DNA from: Woronichinia naegeliana WA131 | GTDB lineage: Bacteria > Cyanobacteriota > Cyanobacteriia > Cyanobacteriales > Microcystaceae | Length of the DNA: 64,000 nt | NCBI GenBank assembly: GCA_025370055.1 | Contig: CP073041.1 | Span: forward strand, 1,550,001-1,614,000 | Reading direction: 5' to 3' | Part shown: piece after piece, positions 17,002-26,992 of the stretch | How positions within the stretch are numbered: the stretch's first letter is position 1 | Layout: every line of letters starts with the position of its first letter | Position numbers and translations under genes: made by a program | The notes under the pieces: model-generated | Seen by the model: the letters and a program-made list of their open reading frames with translations, nothing else | Databases searched by the model: none | Told to the model about the DNA's origin: nothing

Positions 17002-17586
17002 ATGGCAACAACCGCAGATGAAGTCTGGCAACTATTGGGAGAACTTATTCAATCCCAAAAAGAGACAGAAAAGTTATTCAAAGAACAGTCTCAGGAAAGC
17101 GATCGCCGTTTCCGAGAAACAGAACGACTAATCAAAGAACAAAACAAACGAGTTGATGAGCAATTAGGTAAACTAGGCAATCGTTTGGGAGAATTTGTGG
17201 AATGGCAAGTTAGACCTGCGGCGGTTCGTCTCTTCCAGGAACGAGGCATTGATGTCACCGAATTATCTTCTGACCTTTCCGTACAGAGGAGAGATGAGGG
17301 TCTTGAAATTGATCTTTTAGTTGTCAATGGATCGGAGGCGATCGCGATCGAAGTTAAAAGTAAACTAACTCAAGCTGATGTAGATGAACACCTAGAAAGA
17401 CTCGATAAATTCAAAAGACTTTTACCTCGCTATCAAAGTTTAAAGATTTTAGGAGCAGTGGCGGCAATGGTCACACCGAAAGAAGTGGCTAGTTATGCCT
17501 ATCGTCAGGGCTTATTTGTGATTGCTCAATCGGGAGATAATTTAGTAATTCTTAACGACCAGAAATTTAAACCCAAAGCTTGGTAG
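17002..17586 (+). CDS. DUF3782 coiled-coil PD-(D/E)XK nuclease-like protein, copy 2
   Basis: A 194-residue paralogue of the gene at 15923. The N-terminal coiled coil is one repeat unit shorter (KETEKLFKEQ replaces the longer double unit), while the C-terminal nuclease-like domain is the same apart from one residue (QRR instead of QRG). The EID ... EVK catalytic arrangement is kept. The near identity in the C-terminal half suggests a recent duplication or gene conversion; length change is confined to the heptad repeats. Confidence 0.8.
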   Translation: MATTADEVWQLLGELIQSQKETEKLFKEQSQESDRRFRETERLIKEQNKRVDEQLGKLGNRLGEFVEWQVRPAAVRLFQERGIDVTELSSDLSVQRRDEGLEIDLLVVNGSEAIAIEVKSKLTQADVDEHLERLDKFKRLLPRYQSLKILGAVAAMVTPKEVASYAYRQGLFVIAQSGDNLVILNDQKFKPKAW

Positions 17587-17698
17587 AGACAATTTAGCGA
17601 TCGCCGACAATCAAACCAATCAAACAAAGAGAAATTATCATATTCAGAATTAGTATATTTAAATAGACTGCGATCGCCATTTTTGCCCCTCTCAACCT

Positions 17699-18166
17699 AT
17701 GACAAAAAAAGCTGATATTGGTAGTAAACGGCTGATTAGCCTTGATCCGAATAACTGGGTAAGTTGGATAACCGAATCCTCCGACCTAGTGATTACAGAA
17801 TTTCTCAATCCAGACTTCCAATGGATTAGCAAAGAAAGCGACGTATTAATAAAAGTCCAGAGCCAAAACGAAGGTGAATTATTAATCCTGAATGAACTAC
17901 AAATTCGTTATCACTCAAAAATGCCCCAACGTATTCGAGCCTACGCAGCCCTAGCAGAAGAACGGTATAATTTGCCAGTTTATCCCGTCCTCATCAATAT
18001 CCTACCGCGCTCCGCTAGTCAAAATATTCCCAATTGCTATCATTCTGAAATACGAGGAATTACCGCTCATCAAGACTATCGAGTCATTAACCTCTGGGAA
18101 GTAAACGCTAATTTAGTCTTTGAACGCCATCTGACCAGTCTTCTTCCTTTTGTCCCGATTTTAAAA
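17699..18166 (+). pseudogene. DUF4351 gene copy 2, piece 1 of 3
   Basis: The first 156 codons of a second DUF4351 gene, with TGG at the codon where copy 1 has TGA. It is cut at 18166 by the IS1634 composite, whose 6-base target duplication TTAAAA is the last sequence of this piece. The reading frame continues into the element for a few codons and stops. Piece 2 resumes at 30298 and piece 3 at 33669. Confidence 0.95.
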
Positions 18167-19920
18167 CCCACATTCCGTACATAAAAAAAGAACAAAGAAA
18201 ATAAGAAAAGTCATTATGACAAAAGATAATACTGACAAGTAGTAGCCCCAAAAAAGCGCAAAATCCTCTCTCGCTCAAGCGTTAGATTGATTATTTGGGG
18301 ACAATTATCCAGTACAACCCAATGAACTCCTCTCAACATCTGAAAAATCCAACGCAGTGTCGGACGCTGAGTCGGCTTTCCCAACTGATTAGGCACAGTC
18401 TCCTCCTGCTCTGCCAGAGCCAGTCTCAGTTTACGTTGTCCCAAGCTGTACACCAGTAAACACAACACCATGATGAAACTCAATGCCATAATCCGCTCAG
18501 GGGTTTTGAGAAAAACACTGGACGCCAAAAACAGAGGGTCTTTAAGGAAGCGAAAACCTCGCTCTACCCCTTGCTGTTGCTTGTAGTGGACAAGCAGTTG
18601 CTCATCGCTCAAAGAGTCTCCATCTAGCTGATTCGTCGCCAAGACAAAACGTCCTGCTGCCCGCTCTGAAGCTTGAACTTTCGCACTATTGAGGCTGAAA
18701 GTGGCTTGGGCATGATAGCTACGACGAATGGGCTGTTCATGGGGACGGGGTTTACCTCGATGACCGTAATGACATTTTTCGACGACAGTTAGGTCTTGAA
18801 GAAGATGCCATTCTAAACTCTTCTCCCATCGGCTCAGGGCGGTTAAAGCATCCTCCCGACAAGCAAATTCCTGATGCTGTAATTGTTCTAATTGTCTTTG
18901 AGCTTGAGCCGTTGCTTTCTCTGTCTTCTTCGTCAGTTGTTTGAGGTCTAAAGCTTTTTTTTGCTCGCTATCTACCACTATCCAACGTTGTTTGACTCCC
19001 CCATATTCACTTTCTAAGGAGGTAAGACGATAGCCCTCTAAATCAGTTGTGATGAATTGCTCCGAGGCTAATTGACTGACCGCATCCTGCACTTCTCTAA
19101 TCGTTTTCGGCACAGAACATAACCAGTATATGCCGGTTAACTTTTGCAAGTTATCGGCACTGTATAAGGCTGAATCTGCTATATACAAACCATCGAATTG
19201 CCACTGCTCATTGAACTTTTTCAAGAGTTTAGCAAACTCTTTTTTATCACTTTGATTGCCATCTCCTAATTCGAGAAAAGCGGGAATGTCGCCATCCCCC
19301 CAACAGACTAGATTCAAGACAAATTGTTTCAAGTCTGGTCGCTTATCCTTTGAATAGCCATGAGTGATATGGATTATTTGGCTTTCTTTGTCTTCTCTCT
19401 CCACCGATAATTTATATTCCCCTTGTACCGATAATGAACTGGAGTCTAAATGGGAACTTTTCATCACTATTTTGAAGATTTCTACGGCTTTTAGACAAAT
19501 TCCGAGAAACAAACGGCTGATGCCGGCCATAAAGATTAAATCTAAGACTCTCCCTAAACGGTCATCATTCAGGTCGCTGGCTTTTATTCCTTTTCCTAAA
19601 AGATGTTCTACTGGTTTATCTTCAAAAAAACGACTGAACAAATATAAAGGAGAGTTGATAAAGCCTAAGCCATTGAGAATCATCGCTTTCACTACCAGAC
19701 CCGCACTGATTTTAGCACGGTCATTTTCTCCTAGTTGTTCATTGATATAATCCACTAGACCTAGTTCATCAACTATCGCCGCGATTATTCCTAAATGGTC
19801 GAGATTTTTAACGTTTAATTGGGTCATTTTCTCTTGGGTTTATTAGCTTTTTTATTTTAACTATTCTGTAGCCATTTTTGAATCTATTTTTATTTTTTCA
19901 AGACTAGTACGAAATACGGG
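18167..19920 (-). mobile_element. IS1634-family element A1
   Basis: Ends are CCCACATTCCGTAC on the left and the complement of CCCGTATTTCGTAC on the right, an imperfect inverted repeat. Length is 1754 bp with a single intact transposase gene. The inner end abuts the 3' truncated IS4 element F. Confidence 0.85.
18214..19827 (-). CDS. IS1634-family transposase (A1), intact
   Basis: A 537-residue DDE transposase. The N-terminal 110 residues (LNVKNLDHLGIIAAIVDELG...) match the DUF4277 domain typical of IS1634 enzymes. Catalytic positions: Asp in HLDSSSLSV, Asp in LYIADSALYS, and the Glu in QGVERGFRFLKDP. There is no frameshift, so this copy could supply transposase to the composite and to the broken copy A2. 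It is transcribed leftward, toward the DUF4351 fragment. Confidence 0.9.
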   Translation of the reverse strand: MTQLNVKNLDHLGIIAAIVDELGLVDYINEQLGENDRAKISAGLVVKAMILNGLGFINSPLYLFSRFFEDKPVEHLLGKGIKASDLNDDRLGRVLDLIFMAGISRLFLGICLKAVEIFKIVMKSSHLDSSSLSVQGEYKLSVEREDKESQIIHITHGYSKDKRPDLKQFVLNLVCWGDGDIPAFLELGDGNQSDKKEFAKLLKKFNEQWQFDGLYIADSALYSADNLQKLTGIYWLCSVPKTIREVQDAVSQLASEQFITTDLEGYRLTSLESEYGGVKQRWIVVDSEQKKALDLKQLTKKTEKATAQAQRQLEQLQHQEFACREDALTALSRWEKSLEWHLLQDLTVVEKCHYGHRGKPRPHEQPIRRSYHAQATFSLNSAKVQASERAAGRFVLATNQLDGDSLSDEQLLVHYKQQQGVERGFRFLKDPLFLASSVFLKTPERIMALSFIMVLCLLVYSLGQRKLRLALAEQEETVPNQLGKPTQRPTLRWIFQMLRGVHWVVLDNCPQIINLTLERERILRFFGATTCQYYLLS

Positions 19921-21599
19921 CTTAAAGATGCCAAAAAGGGTTTCAATGCCCCAACGCAGGGCATAATCGTGAATAAGACCTTGGGAATCGGGATGTCCAA
20001 TGACGATGAGTAGAGAATTATCAGGCAAGCGAAGAGCCTCTACAGAAACAGGATATCCCCAAACCCGACAACTCCCTTGAAGACGTTGAGATTCACCAAT
20101 AGCAAGATGGGCAAAAATGACTTTGGCGGCCAAAAGCTTGCCATTGTGCTCAATCTTGTCCGTAGCCCGAATTCTCAGACAGAAAGCCAGTAGCGGTTCG
20201 AGCAGAAGATAGCGAAGCCAAGCCTGACCAATAAACTCACGGTCGCCACATAAACAACGAATCAGGGCGGTGGGAAAAATCTTGAGCATCTCCTCGATAA
20301 AACGCATTCGTTCATCACTGTTAGAATTGCCCTTTTTCTTGCTAAGCATCCACCACAAGATGGGAATGGCTACTCCTTCATGGACAATGCCGACAGTGAG
20401 GATATTATAACCATGACTGCCAAACTCCCAGGTTGTGCGGTCAATACTTAATACCCAAGGTTGAGGGATATCCAGCCCATTGGTGTCAACTTAAGCCAAA
20501 ATGCCTACTCACAAAAGATTAGCCTAAAAGCAGGCGGAAGTAAGAGTAGGCTGAAAAAAAGGTTAGTATATAAAAAAGTGAGCAAAAAACAAATGGCAAG
20601 ACAACATCCTCGGAGAAAAGGAAACCCAGACTTACGTCGTAAGACAAATCAGCCAGGGGTAGAAATCCCTGAAATAACAAAAGAGTTGTTTGAATTACTA
20701 GAACCCACAATGTTTACACCATTAAAATATTTACAGGGAACTCATGAGAAAATGATGAGAGATAGGGTATTAAATTTACCAGTAATGGTGGCATTAGTGT
20801 TAAGTATAGTGTATCGTCAAATAGCGGGTATAAGTGAAGCGGTAAGACTGTTAGAGGAAGAGGGATTGCTATGGGTAGCATCATTAAAAGTAAGCAAACA
20901 GGCAGTATCAAAAAGAATGATGAATGTGCCAGCCGAAATATTTGCAATATTACTAAAAGGAGTGTTAGAAAAAGCAGCCGAAAAAGGGAAGAAGCTCCAA
21001 GTAGGAGAAAAATGGGAAAAAATAAGAGAAAAGTTTAGTGCAGTGTGGATAGCAGATGGCTAAACGCTAGAGCAGATAAGGAAAAATATGAAAATAAGTA
21101 AAGAAGAAAAGAGTAAATTGGGGGGTAAAATAATGATGGTAGTGGAAGCCTTTACCCCAAAGACCCGTTACTTTGTGGTACACAGAAAATGATAAATCAA
21201 ATGATAAAATATGGTGTGAAGAATTGGCAGCTAAATTACCAGAAAATGGTTTAATTCTCGTAGATATGGGATTTTTTAGCTTTGTGTGGTTTGATTTGTT
21301 AACAGAAGCTAAAAAGTTTTTTCTAACCAGATTTAGAGCGGGTACATCTTACAAAACCAAACAAGTATTGTCTCAAGGTAGTCATTACAGAGATGAGATT
21401 ATCATTATGGGAAATTACCGTTCTAATCCTTGCAAGCATCCGGTGAGATTAGTCTCAGTATTATGGGGAACAATCTGGTATCAGTATTTAACAAATGTGT
21501 TGTCTCCCGAACAACTGTCCGCCGAAGAGGTCTGTGATTTATATCGAAGACGATGGACAATCGAAGAAGCCTTTTTATTAACGAAAAGACTTTTAGGAC

Positions 21600-22988
21600 G
21601 GGTGCGACCTTTAGTTGATAAAAGCTGTTGTAATCAGGGTTCTACAGGGAACCCATATTGATCAAGTTTTGCCCAAAATTGACTCCATCGTTCCTTGGTC
21701 AATACCAAAGCTCGTAGGCTCAAAATAATTCCTGCTCCTTTTTCCTTCCATCGCATCCCTGAACAACATAATCGTTGTTTGACCAACGTCTTACAAGCTG
21801 CTTCCGTAACACCTGAACCAATCGGATACTTTTTCTCTATGTATTCAGCATAATCCATTTGATGCTGATGATTCTCGTAATAAGTAATCGCCGCTTGTAG
21901 TTTCTCGGTAAGATTCTTAGAATGACTTTTTTCTTCTTTGACTTCTTTCATCAGATTTAGCAGTTCTCCTGCTTTTCCTTTTTCATGCTTGAGTTCTCGA
22001 CAATTTTCAGTCAACCATTCTTTTTGTTTTGACACGGTATTCGGATGCAACGCTTCTGCCAAGGCACCTAAGTAACCAGAGGCATGATAGAAATCTAATA
22101 TCTGTTCTTCCGTTTGCTTTTCTAAAAACTTCCAATTTGATTCTGCACCATCTGCTATACCGACAAATTTTGCCTCTGGATAACGGTTTTTCGCTCGCTC
22201 AATTTCTCTTTCCAATCTTTCTAGAAAACTCTTTTTTCCGTACTCTGGTGCCGCACCTAGATAGATTGTCTGTTGACGTTCTCCCTCACTATCGTATAGG
22301 GAAACGGTTCCCACCATTGCTTCACGGTAGCCATCCTCACACATCAGCATACAGGTTCCATCTAATCCTATTCCCACTGTTGCAATTTGGCTATCCTCCT
22401 TGGGCGGGGCATAACTCCACGCTTCTTCTTTTGCCTGTACCACACTTCCTACTGCTTCACTCAATCTTTGGATATAGGATAGCGCTACTTTTCTACCATG
22501 ATTTTCTAATAAATCATTTTTCACCTCTTTGCCTGCCATCCCTGACATTTTTGAGGATACCTGTTTTGCCAATAATGGCGTTGATGTTATGATTATCCTT
22601 GCTTCTCTTTCTAAGGGGCAATACGTTTTTCCTCCTACTGAACGCTGATATACATGACGATTCACTATAACCTCACCATAAGGTGTTTGATATTCTTTCG
22701 GTTGCTCTCCCTTACTCTTCCAGATTTCTTCACCGATTTTTAAGGGTGAACCATCTGTATCTAAATATTTCAAGGCTTCTTTGCTGGCGATGCAACCTAC
22801 TTCGTTTAAGCCTTTTTGAATATTTATTTCTGTATCCAACATTGAACGACTGAGTTCTAATGTTAGTTCTATTTTTATCTTTGAACCCTCTACATTAATT
22901 AGTTTTGCTGTCATCATTGTTTCCTCTTTGTCACTTTTCATCTCATGTTAACACTTTTCTTTTCCTTCATCAACTAAAGGTCACACCC
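21600..22988 (-). mobile_element. ISKra4-like element D1
   Basis: 1389 bp with terminal repeats GGGTGCGACCTTTAGTTGAT and the complement of GGGTGTGACCTTTAGTTGAT. TTTAGGAC is duplicated at 21592-21599 and 22989-22996. It is the only D copy in the window with an undisrupted transposase frame. Confidence 0.9.
21634..22917 (-). CDS. ISKra4-like transposase (D1), intact
   Basis: A 427-residue DDE transposase. The first catalytic Asp is in GIGLDGTCML, the second in VGIADGAESNW, and the Glu in GSGVTEAACKTLVKQR, an order typical of ISKra4-type enzymes. AGAGG lies six bases before the ATG at 22917, so I prefer that start; an in-frame ATG at 22941 would add eight residues. The segment YQRSVGGKTYCPLERE is uninterrupted here, whereas four other copies carry a frame-shifting change at this point. 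It is the likely source of transposase for all of them. Confidence 0.9.
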   Translation of the reverse strand: MMTAKLINVEGSKIKIELTLELSRSMLDTEINIQKGLNEVGCIASKEALKYLDTDGSPLKIGEEIWKSKGEQPKEYQTPYGEVIVNRHVYQRSVGGKTYCPLEREARIIITSTPLLAKQVSSKMSGMAGKEVKNDLLENHGRKVALSYIQRLSEAVGSVVQAKEEAWSYAPPKEDSQIATVGIGLDGTCMLMCEDGYREAMVGTVSLYDSEGERQQTIYLGAAPEYGKKSFLERLEREIERAKNRYPEAKFVGIADGAESNWKFLEKQTEEQILDFYHASGYLGALAEALHPNTVSKQKEWLTENCRELKHEKGKAGELLNLMKEVKEEKSHSKNLTEKLQAAITYYENHQHQMDYAEYIEKKYPIGSGVTEAACKTLVKQRLCCSGMRWKEKGAGIILSLRALVLTKERWSQFWAKLDQYGFPVEP

Positions 22989-24520
22989 TTTAGGACTAGC
23001 CTATTTATGGGTAGGGAATAAGAATGGTGTCCAAATCCAGATTATTTGCACTTTGATTTTCTATACGGTCTTAAATCAATTGGTAGGGGAAGTGGCGATT
23101 GCTCTAAATCAACCGAAAGAAAAAATCTCAGTAGAGATGGTGTTTCGGAGTCTATACTATGTAGCGAAGGCTATTGCTAGAGGAGAAAAGCCTGATACAG
23201 TAACCTATCTGGCTGAACGTGCTAAGTTATTTGGTTTGGTCAAAGCTGAGAGAAAGCGACATCGAGAAAAGGCCGCTCTCAATCAACAAATTTGGGAACC
23301 CATTCCTTTAAGTTGACACGGATGTATCCAGCCAACTGACTACAATACGGGCAATGTGATGGTAATCCAGCTCAAATCCTGAGAAAAAGCGTTGTAAGCG
23401 TTTGTAATGAGAATCCACCAATGCCCGACCTTCAAAACCCAGAGCCAATTCTTTAAGGTTAACCGTTTTCACTTTGGGGAGGGCGAGTAAGAACAAGGCT
23501 AGGAAGGAGAGTCTGGCACCATGCCATCCCACAATGGGGTTTTAGGGCTTGTTTCAATGCGTTATATTGGTTCATGGGTTTTCTTACATTACGTTCATCT
23601 TCCATGAAACCCCTTTCTCGTATACTTTTCAAGCCTTTTGTCCTGTACTTAGGTAGGGAGCACGTTGGCATCTTCATAATGTTTCTCGTATTCTTCGGCT
23701 ACGATGTGCTTATCTCAATCACTCTCCTCTTTTGAGTGTCAATGTATTATCTTAAGTGGGATGCACCCTTTCTACTTTCTCTAGTTTACCCTCAGAATCT
23801 CGACGTTTACTACTCTTATTTTTTAATCTTACCACAAGACCCTTCGGTAATACTTTGGTGGGACGACCTCGCTTTCCAGTCCTTAATACTTCGTGACAAA
23901 TATTAAATAGCAGTTGACTATATCGCTTTTCTCCATCTGTAAATAACTGGAGAGATTCTGCACTCCTTTCAAATAATTCCGCTACCGTCATCATTGCTTC
24001 TAGAAATAATTTCTGCTCTTTTCGACCACATTTTAAATGCCAAATAAAGCGGCTAGCCCTGTCCATGAGCACGATTGTCCACCCCTCAGAGGCACTTGCT
24101 TCTTTATTTTTTCCAACTTTTGTGTATAGTTCATCCCCTTCTATTACTAATTTAACAAATTCATTTACTAAGGCGTATAAAAATAATGTCTCTTGTAATC
24201 CTGATAATTTCTTTTCCCAATTCAATATTGTTGTTTTCGCGTAGCCAAATACTCGGGCTGCTGCATTTAATCCTATTCCTTCCATTCTGGCTTTTAATAC
24301 TTTTACAATTTCACTTAATGGGGTTTCTAAGCCAGCGATTACGCTACCATAAGTCTCAGCAAAACAAGAACTACATTCTTGACAAATGAACATTTTACGT
24401 TCCCCGTTACCTTTCGTTTGATAATGAGAATGTATTTTTACTTTTTCACTATAGCAATGAGGACAGTTGTCCTTGAATAAGGCATCCTCTTTCTCTTGGC
24501 ACAAGCCAACATCATTCAGG

Positions 24521-25708
24521 GGGAGCATCCCAAATTTGCAGTAAGTATAAATGCTTAGTTACAAAGAAGGGGAAAGGGGATAATCTAAAAAGTTATAAAA
24601 ATTGGAGTACAAAAAATGAACGTTGAAGATAAGCAAAAATTAGACGACCATCTCAAAGCTATCGCAGAAATCATGGTCAGAAATACGCAAAAAGAAGACT
24701 TGAAAAGCTTTGAAAGTATAGAACTAGCGGTACGAGAGCAAATGTTGACGGTCGTAAGTCCAGCTATTGGCCGTTTTTTTTGTAAAACAGCAACAGGAAC
24801 AAAAGCAGGAAGAGAAAGAACAGTGGACAGTATTATCGGAAAAGTAAAAATTACAGAAAAACAGGCGAAAAAGCTAGGGTTAGAAAAAAATAAACAAGTG
24901 AGTCCTTATTTAGAAAAATGCTGCTTAAATATTGTAGCCTGTGAGTCATTTGAGAGAGGAGAAAAAACAATCAAGATGACGACGGGAATGTCCATCTCAA
25001 AAAGCAGTCAACACCGATTAGCATTAGGGTATGAATTTCAAGAAGCTCAAGGAAAATAGAAAGTCTAAGCATAGATGGCGGAACAGTAAGAATACGAACG
25101 AGCGTAGGCGAAGAAAGTATCTGGAAAAATTATAAAGCAGTAAGCTTACATGGTCAGGTATGTGCGGCATTTTTTCAAGCGCAGGAAGAATTAATCGCTT
25201 GGACAAATAATCAACCATTAGCGAGAGTAGTAACTTGCTTAGGAGATGGACATGATGGGATTTGGAATCTGATAGAAAAGATAAGGGATAAAGACGAAAG
25301 AAGGGAAGTATTGGATTGGTATCACTTGGTGGAAAATATCCATAAAGTGAAAGTTTCAAAAAAGGTAAAGAGGCAAATAGAGACGTACTTATGGCAAGGG
25401 GAGCAAGATTCAGCAATTAAAGAATTGAACGGTTCAAAACAAAAGGAAGCAATTAACTTCATCAATTATATGAAGAAACATGAAAGCAGAATGCCAGATT
25501 ATGGACTCTATCAAGACTTAGGTATCTGCATTGGCTCAGGAAGTGTAGAGTCAAAAATCAAACAAATTGGCAAGAGAATACAAATAGCAGGGGCTTGTTG
25601 GAAGTCAGAAAACGTTCCTCAAATATTGAGATTACGCTGTGCTTATCTCAATGAAGCTATTGCCTGAGTACTTTTACTCATTGCAAATCTGGGATGCTCC
25701 CGAACCCA
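24521..25708 (+). mobile_element. ISKra4-like element C
   Basis: 1188 bp inserted in B'. Ends share GGGAGCATCCCAAATTTGCA (left) and the complement of GGGAGCATCCCAGATTTGCA (right), the right end having seven extra bases. CATTCAGG is duplicated at 24513-24520 and 25709-25716. Confidence 0.8.
24616..25667 (+). CDS. ISKra4-like transposase (C), two frames joined by -1 shift
   Basis: Frame 1 runs from ATG 24616 to TAG at about 25057. Frame 2 continues in the -1 phase with SLSIDGGTVRI and ends at 25667. Joined, they give about 350 residues with Asp in SIDGGT, Asp in CLGDGHDGIWN and Glu in GSGSVESKIKQI. The change occurs at GGAAAATAG, where a slip of one base on AAA just before the stop would restore the frame. 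Programmed frameshifting is plausible for an IS, but a simple one-base deletion is equally possible. Confidence 0.7.
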
Positions 25709-26992
25709 CATTCAGGATTTCCATAGAGCTTTTCTTTAATATTGACATTGTTTTCTGTTTCCTTCTTCTTTGATATAATGACAATAATAATAGTATAATA
25801 AAAACGGGCCGATGTCTAGTCTTAAACTATTTTTCTATTTTCTCAAAGCCTTACACCCCATATCCCGTACTAATTTTGAAAAAATAAAAATAGATTCAAA
25901 AATAGCAACAGAATAGTTAAAATAAAAAAGCTAACAAACCGAGGAGAAAATGACCCAATTAAACGTTAAAAATCTCGACCATTTAGGAATAATCGCGGCC
26001 GTAGTTGATGAACTAGGTCTAGTGGATTATATCAATGAACAGTTACAAGAAAATGACCGTGCGAAAATCAGTGCGGGTCTGGTGGTTAAAGCCATGATTC
26101 TCAATGGCTTAGGATTTATTAATTCTCCCTTGTATTTATTCAGTCGTTTTTTTGAAGATAAACCCCTAGAACATCTCTTAGGAAAAGGAATAAAAGCCAG
26201 CGACCTGAATGATGACCGTCTGGGAAGAGTATTAGATTTAATTTTTATGGCTGGCATCAGTCGTTTATTTGTAGGAATTTGTCTAAAAGCAGTGGAAATC
26301 TTCAAAATAATGATGGCAAGCGCCCATCTAGACTCAAGTTCTATATCAGTAGAAGGGGAATATAAATTATCAGTAGAAAGAGAAGACAAAGAAGACCAAG
26401 TAATCCACATAACCCATGGTCATTCAAAAGATGGCCGACCCGACCTGAAGCAATTTGTCTTAAATTTAGTCTGTTGGGGGGATGGGGACATACCCGCTTT
26501 TCTGGAATTAGGGGATGGCAATCAAAGTGACAAAAAAGAGTTTGCTGAAGTCTTGAAAAGGTTCAATGAACAGTGGCAATTCAATGGTTTATATATAGCG
26601 GATTCAGCTTTATACAGTGCAGATAACTTAAAAAAACTAACAGGAATAAAATGGTTATATTGTGTGCCGAAAACGATTAAGTCAGTGCAAGACTTGCTGA
26701 CTGAATTAGCTTCAGAGCAATTTATTACAACGGATTGATTTAGCGGGCTATCGTCTTACCTCCGTAGGAAATGAATATGGGGGAGTAAAGCAACGTTGGA
26801 TAGTGGTGGAAAGCGAGCAAAAAAAAGCTTTAGACCTGAAACAACTGACTAAGGCGACAGAGAAAGCGACGGCTCAAGCTGAAAAGCAATTGTCGCAATT
26901 ACAGCGTCAGGAATTTGCCTGTCGTGAGGATGCTTTGACTGCTCTGAGCCGATGGGAGAAGAGTTTAGAATTACATCATCTTGAAGACCTAA

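Larger units (their letters stand above)
20594..23316 (+). pseudogene. IS4-family transposase of E, broken
   Basis: The probable start is MARQHPRRK at 20594. The frame runs to VWIADG near 21060, where a small deletion and a TAA break it. It resumes through LILVDMGFF and YRRRWTIEEAFLLTKRLLG, is cut by D1 at 21600, and continues at 22997 to QQIWEPIPLS. The three catalytic residues can be found, but the frame break and the insertion make the copy inactive. Confidence 0.8.
20478..23324 (+). mobile_element. IS4-family element E, interrupted by D1
   Basis: Ends carry the 12-base inverted repeat GTGTCAACTTAA (20483 and complement ending 23319) extended to CATTGG.../...CGGATG. TATCCAGCC is duplicated at 20469-20477 and 23325-23333. 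The element lies in opposite orientation inside F and is itself split by D1 at 21600. Confidence 0.85.
19921..23576 (-). pseudogene. IS4-family transposase of F, broken
   Basis: Pieces at 23334-23576 and 19921-20477 join to give SWLDIPQPWVLSIDRTTWEFG, restoring the first catalytic Asp. The second is in CLCGDREFIG and the Glu in RWGIETLFGIFK, where the gene is cut by A1. There is also a frame change near 23520 in the N-terminal part. The enzyme cannot be made. Confidence 0.8.
19921..23751 (-). mobile_element. IS4-family element F, truncated and interrupted
   Basis: A leftward IS4-type element. Its 3' end is missing where A1 begins at 19920, and its body is split by element E between 20477 and 23325 with the 9-base duplication TATCCAGCC. 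Its 5' end lies near 23751 against the C-terminally truncated transposase of B'. The F target duplication cannot be read because one end is lost. Confidence 0.7.
23752..25748 (-). pseudogene. IS1-like transposase of B', broken
   Basis: The start codon is at 25748. About 13 codons precede the insertion of C, and the frame resumes at NDVGLCQEKEDALF with the zinc-ribbon cysteines (CPHC ... CQEC) and GDELYTKVGKN. It ends prematurely after SKRRDSEGKLEKVE, followed by five unrelated residues. The C-terminal third, with its expected catalytic Glu, is absent. Confidence 0.85.
23752..25857 (-). mobile_element. IS1-like element B', truncated remnant
   Basis: A leftward copy of element B, present as 23752-24520 and 25709-25857 around element C. 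Its 3' part is missing where F begins, and its 5' end is cut by A2 within the untranslated leader. No terminal repeat is left. Confidence 0.85.
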
